64,000 nucleotides of DNA from Aquimarina sp. U1-2 (GTDB lineage: Bacteria; Bacteroidota; Bacteroidia; Flavobacteriales; Flavobacteriaceae): positions 434,001-498,000 of the forward strand of contig NZ_JAGKIK010000001.1 in NCBI RefSeq assembly GCF_017897595.1, read 5' to 3'. Position numbers and translations under genes: made by a program. How positions within the stretch are numbered: position 1 is the first letter of the stretch; each line of letters starts with the position of its first letter. The notes under the pieces are model-generated. The model was not told the origin of the DNA and searched no databases. It saw only the letters and a list, made by a program, of their open reading frames with translations. Shown piece by piece: positions 56,201 through 64,000 of the stretch.

Positions 56201-59200
56201 CGCCGGTGAAGAAGCTATTGTAAAACTAAGTTCTGCTTCAGAAAATATAACTATAACTGTCGATATCGAAAAAAATCATAAAATTATAAACACGCAGCTT
56301 ATTCGCCTTTCTACAAATAGCAAAACCATAAAAATACCTGTAGAGGCTAAAGATGTAGGTGGCTTTACAGTAAGTTACAGTTTTGCAAATTACAATGATT
56401 ACCAAAATGGAACCGTACAAATTGCGGTACCCTATAAACCTACTACACTAAGCATAGAAACTGAGACTTTTAGAGATAAACTCAACCCAGGACAGCAAGA
56501 AACTTGGAGTTTTACTATCAAAGGTCCCAAAGGAGATCAAATAGCAGCAGAGCTTTTGGCCAGTATGTATGATATGTCTTTAGACCAATTTATGCCGCAT
56601 CAATGGACTTTCAATCCTTTGTATCGACCGATATATCATTCACAATATAGTAGACAAGCCTCTCGTAGTTTTGGTGTTGAAGAATTTCAGCTTTACAATC
56701 ACAATCATTCCGGTTCTTATTCTGGGGATCCAGTATACGATCAATTCAATTGGTTCGGACTATATTTTGGTCAGCAATACTATGCAACCCGCAGTAAAGT
56801 AATGAATCGATCTGCTGCTCCTATGTTAGCTATGGAAGCAATCGAAGAGGAATCTGACTCATTAGATGAAATAGTAGTTACAGAGCAGGGTGCTGAAGCA
56901 AATACTCGAGATGCAGAAAATAACAATCTACTTTCTAGAGAGGAAGAAAAAGAAGTTTCATTAGATGGTATAAAAATTCGAAAAAACCTTCAGGAAACTG
57001 CTTTTTTCATTCCGCAGTTAACTACAGATGCTAGCGGGAATGTAAGCTTTAGTTTTACCGCTCCTGAAGCATTAACCCGATGGAAACTGCAGTTATTGGC
57101 ACATACCCCAACATTACATGCCGCTACTACCGCTTTAGAAACGGTTACTCAAAAAGAACTAATGGTATTACCCAACCCTCCTAGGTTTCTACGAGAAGGA
57201 GATAAAATCATTTTAAGTTCTAAAATTTCAAATCTTGCTGATAAAAATTTAAGTGGAAGCATCGAGCTACAACTCATTAATGCGGTAACCAATGAACCTA
57301 TCGATACCGAGCTACACAACAATAATGCACGACAGGATTTTGAGGTGAGCGCCAAAGGAAATACAAATGTATCCTGGGAGCTTCACATTCCCGATAATAT
57401 TCAAACCGTACACTATAAAATCATTGCAAAAGCGGGAGATTTTTCAGACGGAGAACAAAGTGTACTCCCCGTATTATCAAATAGAATGTTAGTTACCGAG
57501 ACTTTACCAATGTGGATACGTTCTAACGAGACCAAAACCTTTACGCTAAACAAACTGAAAAATAACACTTCGAGTACACTAAAGCATCACAAGCTTACCC
57601 TAGAAATGACATCGAATCCTGCGTGGTATGCTGTGCAAGCACTTCCATATTTAATGGAATATCCTTATGAATGTTCTGAGCAAACATTTTCCAGATTCTA
57701 TGCCAATGCGCTGGCTAGCCATATTGCCACTTCTAATCCTAGAATTCAGGAAGTGTTTAATCAATGGAAATCGACAGATGCACTACTTAGCAATTTAGAA
57801 AAAAACCCGGAGCTTAAAGCCATGATCATTCAAGAAACTCCGTGGTTACGCGATGCGCTTAGTGAAACCGAACAAAAAAAGAGAATTGCGCTACTTTTTG
57901 ATCTCAACAAAATGAACAACGAGTTACAAGCTGCGATTACTAAACTCCAAAACTTGCAATATGGCTCTGGTGGATTCCCCTGGTTTAAAGGAGGACATGA
58001 AAACCGATTTATAACGCAACATATTGCAACCGGCTTTGGTCATCTTAAAAAGTTAGGGGTAACAGACTATGATACCAAAGCATATGCCCTATTGCAAAAT
58101 GCTATTCGATATTTGGATCAAGAATTTATAGAAGAATATGAAACATTAAAAAGATATTGTAAAAAGAATGCTATTGATCTTAATAAAAATCATCTTAGCT
58201 ATACCCAGGTTCATTATCTATACATGCGTAGCTTTTTTTCAGATATAAAAAGACCAAAAAAAACAAACGAAGCATGGGAGTACTACTTGGGACAATCCCG
58301 AAAATACTGGTTAAAGCAAAATTTATATGCACAAGGCATGATCGCTTTAATTTTACACCGAAATAAAAACACATCAACTGCGGCTACCATTACGGCATCT
58401 TTAGATGAAAGAAGTATTACAAGTAATGAGCTTGGCATGTACTGGAAGTCAAACGTTGCTAGTTGGTATTGGTATCAAGCACCTATCGAAACACAATCAT
58501 TAATGATTGAAGTATTTTCTGAAATTGAAAGTGTACCTAAACGAACCGAGATTGTAGATAAGCTTAAAATATGGTTATTAAAAAACAAACAAACCAATCG
58601 ATGGCAAACCACCAAAGCCACCGCAAACGCAGTTTACGCTTTATTGTTAGAAGGAAGTGACTGGTTGTCGATAACCGACAAGGTCGACATAGTTTTAGGA
58701 GATCAACCTGTAGATCCCGCCAAAATTGAAGATATACAAGTTGAAGCAGGTACTGGATATTTTAAAACCTCTTGGACGAACAAAGAAATAGCACCTAAAA
58801 TGGCTACTGCAAAAATCACCAAAAAAGGCAAGGGTATCGCCTGGGGGGCTTTATATTGGCAGTATTTTGAAAATCTGGATAAAATCACCACAGCTAAAAC
58901 CCCATTAGAACTCAATAAAAAACTATTTCTGAGAACATATACAGATACCGGAGAGGAAATTACAGAAATTACTACTAAAACTAATCTTCAACTTGGCGAC
59001 TTAATAAGGGTAAGAATAGAACTTCGATCAGATCGTGATATGGAATTTATACATCTAAAAGATATGCGAGCCTCTGGATTAGAGCCCGTTACTGTAATCT
59101 CTCAGTATAAATGGCAAGATGGATTAGGGTATTACCAAAGTACCAAAGATGCGGCAACCCATTTTTTCTTCGATTATTTACCTAAAGGAATATATGTGTT

Positions 59201-59321
59201 TGAGTATGATCTTAGAGTAAATAATAAAGGAAATTTCTCGAATGGTATTACTACGATACAAAGTATGTATGCTCCTGAGTTTTCAAGCCATTCTAAAGGA
59301 GTACGTATAGAAATTAAGTAA
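53253..59321 (+). CDS. Alpha-2-macroglobulin-family protein with thioester motif
   Basis: 2022 residues. Signal peptide about 1-20 (NVVNG-QNE), with no lipobox. An alpha-helical N-terminal region (to about 370) is followed by macroglobulin domains; the MG2 signature is DRSIYRPGQ (595-603). A low-complexity insert at about 1190-1235 contains SLDEIVVTEQG (1203-1213). The A2M domain has AFFIPQLTTDASGNVSFSFT, and the thioester domain has CSEQ (1474-1477), whose Cys-Gln should form the bait-trap thioester. Such proteins trap foreign proteases at the cell envelope. pbpC, a frequent partner gene, is not adjacent; neighbours are mpl and a fasciclin gene. Confidence 0.93.
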   Translation: MKKYIILMIICITNLNVVNGQNEYAPDWKKVTSFEEQGLPKSALEVVDNIYNKAKKENNDNQVIKAMLHKAKYVLTLEENAQLTIVNDFKDEIKQSTFPKRNVLESILANLYWQYFQQNRWKFYNRTQTSEKTDPEDFRTWDLDTLFAEIHQYFQKSITNEILAQQTDLKKFDDILIHTDNDSKRYRPTLYDFLAHNALQFYKTSETSITKPAYAFTLNDPNFIEDHVIFSALEIAPKDSLSLQGNALKLYQNLIQFHRRDKELEALVEVNIDRLRFVSNHAVFENKEAKLLKTLTSEKQKIDDKSASALYNFEIATVYKEQASTFIPNKNEKHQWKLKEAIALCDETIKRFPDSRGAEKCQSLKAQILHPELTIKTENYLPIQQPARLLITYKNLNKLYIKALRVNQKQLQSLKKLYQITDKIEFFNSLKVHKNWESEIKNEKDFQTHTTEVLLPQLEQGQYLILATVNKDISQNDLFSYGDVQVSNLALVENRTPQQSIFQVIDRNTGAPVANAKLHLKTNSEQGYRNQLDKTLLTDPKGQAYLKLNNYYNNVTITATYKNDSAYFKGYYLNQSYTPRNDATTNQQSTFLFTDRSIYRPGQIVYFKGIMMMSSGKENSKVLANQSTYVTLKDVNGQDVQTLTFTTNEYGSFAGEFILPSAGITGRYTLQTNNYQSISITVEEYKRPKFETTFDPVTETFKVNDVITLSATANSYAGSAITNAKVTYRVHRKVQYPRWYYWYPRYTSEPQEITHGETTTNDKGAYIIKFKALPDPDVDKKNLPIFTYEITADVTDINGETRSTTTVVNVGYHTMTVTLSVKNQMDKAQKDHHLIINTKNLNNENIAASGDLKIYKLKAPNKPLRQRPWKAPDYPGFSEEEFRQLFPNDAYDNESDFRNWEKGVVVFDTTFNTEATKEKGTQKIALGALKKWESGKYVIEVKTKDRFGQEVKDIQYISVFGQDDKTVSDQQLFEITTNKSSYSAGEEAIVKLSSASENITITVDIEKNHKIINTQLIRLSTNSKTIKIPVEAKDVGGFTVSYSFANYNDYQNGTVQIAVPYKPTTLSIETETFRDKLNPGQQETWSFTIKGPKGDQIAAELLASMYDMSLDQFMPHQWTFNPLYRPIYHSQYSRQASRSFGVEEFQLYNHNHSGSYSGDPVYDQFNWFGLYFGQQYYATRSKVMNRSAAPMLAMEAIEEESDSLDEIVVTEQGAEANTRDAENNNLLSREEEKEVSLDGIKIRKNLQETAFFIPQLTTDASGNVSFSFTAPEALTRWKLQLLAHTPTLHAATTALETVTQKELMVLPNPPRFLREGDKIILSSKISNLADKNLSGSIELQLINAVTNEPIDTELHNNNARQDFEVSAKGNTNVSWELHIPDNIQTVHYKIIAKAGDFSDGEQSVLPVLSNRMLVTETLPMWIRSNETKTFTLNKLKNNTSSTLKHHKLTLEMTSNPAWYAVQALPYLMEYPYECSEQTFSRFYANALASHIATSNPRIQEVFNQWKSTDALLSNLEKNPELKAMIIQETPWLRDALSETEQKKRIALLFDLNKMNNELQAAITKLQNLQYGSGGFPWFKGGHENRFITQHIATGFGHLKKLGVTDYDTKAYALLQNAIRYLDQEFIEEYETLKRYCKKNAIDLNKNHLSYTQVHYLYMRSFFSDIKRPKKTNEAWEYYLGQSRKYWLKQNLYAQGMIALILHRNKNTSTAATITASLDERSITSNELGMYWKSNVASWYWYQAPIETQSLMIEVFSEIESVPKRTEIVDKLKIWLLKNKQTNRWQTTKATANAVYALLLEGSDWLSITDKVDIVLGDQPVDPAKIEDIQVEAGTGYFKTSWTNKEIAPKMATAKITKKGKGIAWGALYWQYFENLDKITTAKTPLELNKKLFLRTYTDTGEEITEITTKTNLQLGDLIRVRIELRSDRDMEFIHLKDMRASGLEPVTVISQYKWQDGLGYYQSTKDAATHFFFDYLPKGIYVFEYDLRVNNKGNFSNGITTIQSMYAPEFSSHSKGVRIEIK

Positions 59322-59472
59322 TGAACGCTATATACACTAGAGCTTTCCTAGACTACGTTAGAATGACATTTTTTTTAACACTGTATCGTGCATTTTACTT
59401 ATTTCAGTCAAAATCTGTCAATTCAACTCTTATTCCAAATGATAAAAGTGTGGTTTATACCAAAGTGAATTT

Positions 59473-59643
59473 AACCCGGATTATGTATTAGAATTTCGTA
59501 ATGAGGGTTGAAATATCAATAAAAACAGGTGTTTTCTCAATTTCATCGTAGCACCGCTACGGTGACATTGAAAAATACAGCGCAGCGTTTGTTTTTGAAG
59601 GTATTTTAAGCCGTAATAGATCTTATAATCATATTCCGGGTTT
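59473..59643. repeat. Dispersed inverted-repeat element, copy C (171 bp)
   Basis: Left end AACCCGGATTATGTATTAGAA, right end ATATTCCGGGTTT. Shares GAATTTCGTAATGAGGGTTG with copy A but lacks the middle GTAGCGTTGGAAG block of copies A and B, so it is an internally shortened version. It keeps the hairpin GTAGC-ACC-GCTAC, the AAAAATACAGCGCAGCGTTT block and AAGCCGTAATAGAT. Confidence 0.85.
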
Positions 59644-59649
59644 AAAAAA

Positions 59650-59674
59650 GGGGAATCCTAGTACTGGACTCCCC
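59650..59674 (-). terminator. Terminator of the fasciclin gene
   Basis: On the minus strand GGGGAGTCC, loop AGTACTA, GGATTCCCC, then TTTTTT. It lies 34 bp past the fasciclin stop and abuts repeat copy C. Confidence 0.85.
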
Positions 59675-59708
59675 GTTTTAAAACTATATAAAAATAAGAA
59701 GAATGTGG

Positions 59709-60302
59709 CTACTTATTTGGTTGCATGACAGCATCAATGGTATTAATGAACCCATTTGCTGCCTCTACATCGGTGGTGATTAATTTTCCACCATTTCCCA
59801 TTTCGTCAATTAAAAATATACTATTTCCTTTCAATGTAGCGGTTAGTTTTTTTCCACCTAATGTTTTTAAAGGAACACTACCTCTTCGTTCATTGATAGC
59901 TGCGACTATATCTTCTTTGGTAATTATACTCGGTATAATATGATATTTTACTATCTCGCTAAGTTGTTCTTTATTTTCAGGCTTCAAAAGTTTTTCAACG
60001 ACACCTTCAGAAAAACCATCAAATGCAGTATTGATAGGTGCAAAAACTGTGTACCCTTGCTTTGTATTGAGCTCTACATCTAATTCGGTAGCTTGTAATG
60101 CTTTAACGAAAATAGAGAATCCCTGATCTACTGATACAAACTCGATAATTGTAGGAAGTTTTTCTTCGACTTTCTCTGTATCCTCTATATTCTGGGCAAT
60201 TAGTTCTTCATTTTGATTAGACTCCTGCTTTTTCACTTGATCACATGAGGCTAAAACTACTATTGAAACCGTGAAAAAAGTAACTACGTTTAATATTTTC
60301 AT
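59709..60302 (-). CDS. Fasciclin (FAS1)-domain lipoprotein
   Basis: 197 residues. Lipobox VLASC (Cys20), an acidic linker rich in Gln/Glu (25-55), then one FAS1 domain with GYTVFAPINTAFDGFSEGVV, the H-box-like YHIIPSIITKEDIV, and KLTATLKGNSIFLIDEMGNG. FAS1 domains mediate adhesion or ligand binding; here the protein should be anchored on an outer-membrane face. Single gene with its own terminator. Confidence 0.9.
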   Translation of the reverse strand: MKILNVVTFFTVSIVVLASCDQVKKQESNQNEELIAQNIEDTEKVEEKLPTIIEFVSVDQGFSIFVKALQATELDVELNTKQGYTVFAPINTAFDGFSEGVVEKLLKPENKEQLSEIVKYHIIPSIITKEDIVAAINERRGSVPLKTLGGKKLTATLKGNSIFLIDEMGNGGKLITTDVEAANGFINTIDAVMQPNK

Positions 60303-60527
60303 TTTGACTAATTTGAGATTGAAAATTTTATTTAAACACTAAACTGATTAGATCATCAAGTAGTATTATTTATGTTGTTAAATATATTTTAAAACAAGTT
60401 AAGAGATGTTAACAAATGAGAATTCGCAACGAGTCGGTTAGTAATCGTTAAACCAGTTTACTATTTTGGCATGTAGAGAACTTTAAGTTTAAAAACTACA
60501 ACATTAAAACTATACAAACATATACGT

Positions 60528-60848
60528 ATGTCACATAAAGACTGGTCATCATTAACTCTTACAAATAATAAAAACAATCCAAAAAAACGTTTTGAGTTAC
60601 ATGTAGATGATAAAATAGCATTTATAGAATACATTTTGGCAAAAGAAGACACCATTTATTTAACCCATACAGAAGTCCCCAGGCCGCTAGAAGGTAATGG
60701 ATTAGGTAGTGCTCTTGTAAAAAAAACCTTGGCATTTATAGAAGAGAAAGGATATCAACTTGTGCCTTTGTGTCCTTTTGTAGCCGCATACCTTAAAAGA
60801 TATCCAGATACTGTTAAGAGGATTTTAAAAAAAGGATATTCGATTTAA
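60528..60848 (+). CDS. GNAT-family N-acetyltransferase (YjdJ type)
   Basis: 106 residues, the short single-domain type. The acetyl-CoA loop is visible as PRPLEGNGLGSALVKKTLAF, and the C-terminal LVPLCPFVAAYLKRYPDTVK is typical of the YjdJ-like group. Substrate unknown. The stop is one base from the convergent obg stop. Confidence 0.88.
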   Translation: MSHKDWSSLTLTNNKNNPKKRFELHVDDKIAFIEYILAKEDTIYLTHTEVPRPLEGNGLGSALVKKTLAFIEEKGYQLVPLCPFVAAYLKRYPDTVKRILKKGYSI

Positions 60849-60849
60849 G

Positions 60850-61848
60850 CTAATCAGTAAGCATTTGCCACAAGGTATCTTTTAATTCTTGCAAACCTTG
60901 CTGAGCAACCGATGATATAAATACATAAGGAATTACGAAATGTTGATCAAGTTCTGCTTTCAGTTCTTGCTTTAGTTCATCATCAAGCATATCACATTTT
61001 GATATCGCAATAAGCCTGTCTTTATCCAAAAGATCAGGATTGTACCGGCGTAACTCGTCAAGAAGTATTTCGTATTGTTCGACGATATCACTAGCATCAG
61101 CGGGAATTAAAAATAACAATGTAGAGTTTCGCTCGATATGACGCAAAAAGCGATGTCCGATCCCCTTTCCCTCTGCTGCACCTTCAATAATTCCGGGAAT
61201 ATCTGCCATAACAAAGGTTTGAAAATCGCGATATTCTACTATGCCAAGATTTGGTTTTAATGTCGTAAACTCATAGTCTGCTATTTTTGGTTTGGCCGCT
61301 GTAACTACTGATAAAAGAGTTGATTTTCCTGCATTAGGAAACCCTACCAAACCCACATCGGCAAGTATTTTAAGCTCTAAAGTAATATCGTGTTGTTGTC
61401 CTTCTATTCCGGGTTGTGCATAGCGAGGCGTTTGATTGGTAGGGCTTTTAAAATGCCAGTTTCCACGACCTCCCATACCTCCTTCGACAACTACATATTC
61501 CTGCCCTTCTTCAGTAATTTCTTTGATTACATTTTGTGTATCGGTATCTCGAATTACTGTTCCCAAAGGCACATCGATATACACATCTTCCCCATCAGCT
61601 CCGGTGCTACGGTTTTTACTACCGTGTGCCCCGTGTCCTGCTTTGAAATGACGCTTAAACTTAAGATGATAAAGCGTCCACATATTTGGATTGGCGCGTA
61701 CGATTACATGTCCTCCACGACCACCATCACCACCATCGGGACCTCCTTTGGCAATATATTTCTCTCGGTGTAAATGTGCAGAACCTTTACCTCCATTTCC
61801 GGAAGTTACATGCAATTTTACATAGTCTACAAAATTCCCTTCTGTCAT
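60850..61848 (-). CDS. obg: Obg-family GTPase (CgtA)
   Basis: 332 residues from [21 protein letters not shown] longer frame reaches 61929, but its extra 27 residues are not family-like and cover a leader hairpin, so I reject that start. The glycine-rich Obg fold (1-160: [20 protein letters not shown]) is followed by the G domain with G1 GFPNAGKST, switch [22 protein letters not shown] and a terminal stretch with [13 protein letters not shown]. Obg binds the 50S subunit in assembly and the stringent response. No C-terminal OCT domain. Confidence 0.96.
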   Translation of the reverse strand: MTEGNFVDYVKLHVTSGNGGKGSAHLHREKYIAKGGPDGGDGGRGGHVIVRANPNMWTLYHLKFKRHFKAGHGAHGSKNRSTGADGEDVYIDVPLGTVIRDTDTQNVIKEITEEGQEYVVVEGGMGGRGNWHFKSPTNQTPRYAQPGIEGQQHDITLELKILADVGLVGFPNAGKSTLLSVVTAAKPKIADYEFTTLKPNLGIVEYRDFQTFVMADIPGIIEGAAEGKGIGHRFLRHIERNSTLLFLIPADASDIVEQYEILLDELRRYNPDLLDKDRLIAISKCDMLDDELKQELKAELDQHFVIPYVFISSVAQQGLQELKDTLWQMLTD

Positions 61849-61865
61849 AATAATGTTGCCACTTA

Positions 61866-61889
61866 TTATTCTGGCATGATCCAGAATAA
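61866..61889 (-). promoter_or_regulatory. Leader hairpin upstream of obg
   Basis: TTATTCTGG-CATGAT-CCAGAATAA, a perfect 9-bp stem with a 6-base loop, 17 bp upstream of the obg start. No U-run on the minus strand. It could influence obg mRNA stability or translation. Confidence 0.5.
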
Positions 61890-62023
61890 ATGTATTCGTA
61901 GTTAAAGAACTGGTTTCGACATTGTTCAATTTGCTAAAAAATACTATTTTCAGCTAATTATAAAAAAGTTTAGATAAGTTCTATAGGCCTTAAAAACGAT
62001 ACTTTCCTTTTCAAAGATTACAT

Positions 62024-63130
62024 TTAGAGCTGATCTATCACCTGGCTCAATCTTTCAGTAATGTCTTGAATATTGCCTACCCCATCAACCCCGAAGTATT
62101 TATTTTGCTTTTGATAATATTCTTTTAAAATAGCAGTCTCTTCGTAATATACTTTTATCCGATTTCGAATTACTTTTTCGTCGGCATCATCTGGTCGTCC
62201 CGAGGTTTTTCCTCTTTCTAGTAATCGTTGTACCAGTACCTCGTCATCTACTTCTAATGCGACCATCGCACTTACCTCTGATCCTTTTGTTTTCAACAAT
62301 GCAGATAAAGCATCTGCCTGTGCTTCAGTTCTTGGGAAACCATCAAAAATAAAGCCATTTGCTTTTGGGTTCTTATCCACTTCAGCATTAAGCATATCTA
62401 TAGTAACCTCGTCTGGAACCAACTGCCCTTTATCGATAAACGATTTGGCAAGTGTACCCAATTCGGTAGCATTTTTGATGTTGTATCTAAAAACATCGCC
62501 CGTAGAAATGTGAATTAGATCATATTTTTCTTTTAAAACCTCTGCTTGTGTTCCTTTTCCTGCCCCTGGCGGACCAAATAACACCAAATTTGTCATTTTA
62601 ATTGATTTTAGTTGATATACATCCGTAAGATTTCGACCCAGACCATTATAATCTAGTCCGTATCCTACAATAAATTTATTAGGAATACTAAGCCCGTAAT
62701 AGTCTATCGTAACTTGTTTTTTATACACTTCGTTCTTAAAAAATAAGGTAGCAACTTTAATTTCTTTACAACCTGCATCTTTTAGTGTTTTATGTACCCA
62801 TGTTATCGTATTTCCTGTATCCACGATATCTTCGAGTACAACAACAGTTCGGTCTAAAATATTTTGACCTAATCCTATACGTTCATCAATTTCGTTGGTC
62901 GTTTGTGTTCCCTGGTAAGATGCTAGTTTCACAAAATTAACTTCACAATCAAACTTAAATCGCTTTAGTATTTCAGAAACAAACATAAAAGCTCCGTTTA
63001 ACACTCCAATAAACACTGGATTTTTATCAAACAAATCAGCATTTAATTGATCTGCAATCGTATCAATAGCGTTTTCGATTGTCTCTTCGGTAATGAAAGG
63101 AACAAATTCTAAATCATGAAGTTTGATCAT
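62024..63130 (-). CDS. adk: Fused hypoxanthine phosphoribosyltransferase-adenylate kinase
   Basis: 368 residues from MIKLHDLEFVPFITEETIEN. A longer frame starts at 63262, but its 44 extra residues cover the consensus -7 box, so that start is rejected. Residues 1-175 are an HPRT domain with the PRPP loop VLEDIVDTGNTIT (98-110). Residues 179-368 are adenylate kinase with GPPGAGKGT (186-194), FDGFPRTEAQ (262-271) and a short LID (about 305-320) without zinc cysteines. The fusion couples purine salvage to AMP/ADP balance. A Met at 179 could allow separate synthesis of Adk. It explains the absence of adk from the spc cluster. Confidence 0.95.
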   Translation of the reverse strand: MIKLHDLEFVPFITEETIENAIDTIADQLNADLFDKNPVFIGVLNGAFMFVSEILKRFKFDCEVNFVKLASYQGTQTTNEIDERIGLGQNILDRTVVVLEDIVDTGNTITWVHKTLKDAGCKEIKVATLFFKNEVYKKQVTIDYYGLSIPNKFIVGYGLDYNGLGRNLTDVYQLKSIKMTNLVLFGPPGAGKGTQAEVLKEKYDLIHISTGDVFRYNIKNATELGTLAKSFIDKGQLVPDEVTIDMLNAEVDKNPKANGFIFDGFPRTEAQADALSALLKTKGSEVSAMVALEVDDEVLVQRLLERGKTSGRPDDADEKVIRNRIKVYYEETAILKEYYQKQNKYFGVDGVGNIQDITERLSQVIDQL

Positions 63131-63173
63131 AATTTTATTACTTACCAGTACAATATTTTTTTGATGAAAACGG

Positions 63174-63181
63174 CAAAGATA
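63174..63181 (-). promoter_or_regulatory. -7 box of the hpt-adk gene
   Basis: Minus strand TATCTTTG, the consensus, 43 bp upstream of the chosen ATG. It fixes the start downstream of 63174. The -33 element is unclear. Confidence 0.6.
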
Positions 63182-63286
63182 GTGATAATAAAAGATTGAC
63201 TCTATGATTTGCTTCGTATTCTTATGGTTATTCTTTCTGAAAAAATTATTTTTGTTTTTCATTAAAGTAAATACGAAATCCCTGCA

Positions 63287-64000
63287 ATGACAAATTTTTT
63301 CTCGTCCGATTTTAAATTAGGAATATTGGGAGGTGGTCAACTAGGTAAGATGATGTTGTACGATACCAGAAAATATGACATTCAAACGCACGTTCTTGAT
63401 CCGAATCCTGAAGCACCTTGTAAAATAGCCTGTGATCACTTTCAGCAAGGTAGTTTAATGGATTATGAAACGGTCTACAATTTTGGTAAAAAGGTCGACG
63501 TGCTAACTTTTGAAATTGAGACCGTAAACACGAAGGCGCTGGCAAAACTAGAGAGAGAAGGAAAAACAATATATCCAAGTTCGAAAACTTTAGAAATTAT
63601 ACAGAACAAAGGAAATCAAAAACTTTTTTATCAAGACCACCATATCCCTACGGCAAAATTTAGAAGATTTTCAAATAAAGCACACCTCACAGAAGGCATT
63701 ACCGATTATCGCATCAAGCTCCCCTTTGTATGGAAAAGTACTCAAGGAGGGTACGATGGTAAAGGAGTATCGGTTGTTAAAACAGGGGCAGACGTAGCAA
63801 AACTACCTGATGTCGAATGTATAGCTGAAGAAATGATTGATTTCAAAAATGAATTGGCAGTTATTGTTGTTCGTAGTGTAAGTGGTGAAATCAAAACATA
63901 TCCTGTGGTAGAAATGGAGTTTCACCCAGTAGCAAATCAAGTAGAGTATGTCATATGTCCTGCTCGAATAAGCGATAAGATTGCATCAAAAGCCATAGAA
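63287..64000 (+). CDS. purK: N5-carboxyaminoimidazole ribonucleotide synthase (partial)
   Basis: 238 residues seen; the gene runs off the right edge. An ATP-grasp enzyme of purine synthesis that carboxylates AIR with ATP and bicarbonate. The N-terminal GILGGGQLGKMMLYDTRKYD, the ATP-grasp segments LPFVWKSTQGGYDGKGVSVV and EEMIDFKNELAVIVVRSVSG, and YPVVEMEFHPVANQVEYVIC match the family. ATG at 63287 gives MTNFFSSDFKLGILGGGQ. Divergent from hpt-adk, with 156 bp between. Its grouping with purine-salvage genes is functional company. Confidence 0.93.
   Translation, partial: MTNFFSSDFKLGILGGGQLGKMMLYDTRKYDIQTHVLDPNPEAPCKIACDHFQQGSLMDYETVYNFGKKVDVLTFEIETVNTKALAKLEREGKTIYPSSKTLEIIQNKGNQKLFYQDHHIPTAKFRRFSNKAHLTEGITDYRIKLPFVWKSTQGGYDGKGVSVVKTGADVAKLPDVECIAEEMIDFKNELAVIVVRSVSGEIKTYPVVEMEFHPVANQVEYVICPARISDKIASKAIE

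Larger units (their letters stand above)
59322..59708. other. Spacer after the macroglobulin gene
   Basis: 387 bp between convergent genes: inverted-repeat element copy C (59473-59643) and the leftward terminator of the fasciclin gene (59650-59674). Bases 59322-59472 hold nothing recognised. Confidence 0.65.

Noticed and set aside
61849..61929. Twenty-seven-residue N-terminal extension of Obg.
   Set aside because: Not family-like and overlaps a perfect leader hairpin; Obg proteins begin near [10 protein letters not shown].
63131..63262. Forty-four-residue N-terminal extension of the HPRT-Adk fusion.
   Set aside because: It covers the consensus -7 box TATCTTTG, so it would lie upstream of the transcript start.

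Overview
The window is a low-GC stretch of a Bacteroidota chromosome, almost certainly a marine flavobacterium (Flavobacteriaceae; an Aquimarina-like genus is my inference). The signs are SusC/SusD pairs, lipoproteins with acidic residues after the lipobox Cys, TAnnTTTG promoters, start codons without Shine-Dalgarno sequences, tuf missing between fusA and rpsJ, adk missing after secY, and adenylate kinase fused to hypoxanthine phosphoribosyltransferase.

Layout. 1-962: AT-rich divergent spacer carrying the first copy of a dispersed inverted-repeat element. 963-5368: SDR/DUF2867 oxidoreductase, CpcT-like lipoprotein, then leftward Rrf2 regulator, CtlX-type citrulline hydrolase and a dimethylarginine/arginine hydrolase. 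5814-9864: leftward gltA, eno, carA. 9993-27597: one long leftward ribosomal superoperon (str, S10, spc and alpha clusters, rpsL to rplQ) with secY, infA, rpmJ, rpoA and fusA. 28029-40539: two rightward SusC-SusD-lipoprotein sets with no carbohydrate-active enzymes. 40848-52663: housekeeping and conserved genes (rlmB, rhomboid, rarA, DUF5723, yjjG, radC, PaiB, mpl). 53253-59321: a 2022-residue alpha-2-macroglobulin with a CxEQ thioester motif. 59709-64000: fasciclin lipoprotein, GNAT, obg, the hpt-adk fusion and the start of purK.

How it works together. The leftward block is a growth-rate module: translation machinery from one strong promoter (TTTG-N19-TACCTTTG), then pyrimidine/arginine entry (carA), glycolysis (eno) and the TCA cycle (gltA). 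Its transcript is punctuated by hairpins between rpsJ and rplC, infA and rpmJ, and rpsK and rpsD. The SusCD sets are outer-membrane uptake systems for unknown ligands. CtlX and its neighbour probably handle citrulline and (methyl)arginine, with the Rrf2 protein as possible regulator.

Most notable unexplained structure: a family of 171-222 bp elements with terminal inverted repeats starting AACCCGG (659-880, 34132-34332, 59473-59643, and a lone end at 52736-52753). The two arms co-vary between copies. Other leads: a decayed gene between gltA and the arginine hydrolase gene (5537-5740), paired TTAG-rich spacers next to rpsK and infA, a TonB-box-like peptide inside the macroglobulin, and a possible 40-codon gene at 40635-40757. 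No tRNA, rRNA, CRISPR array, integrase or insertion sequence was recognised.
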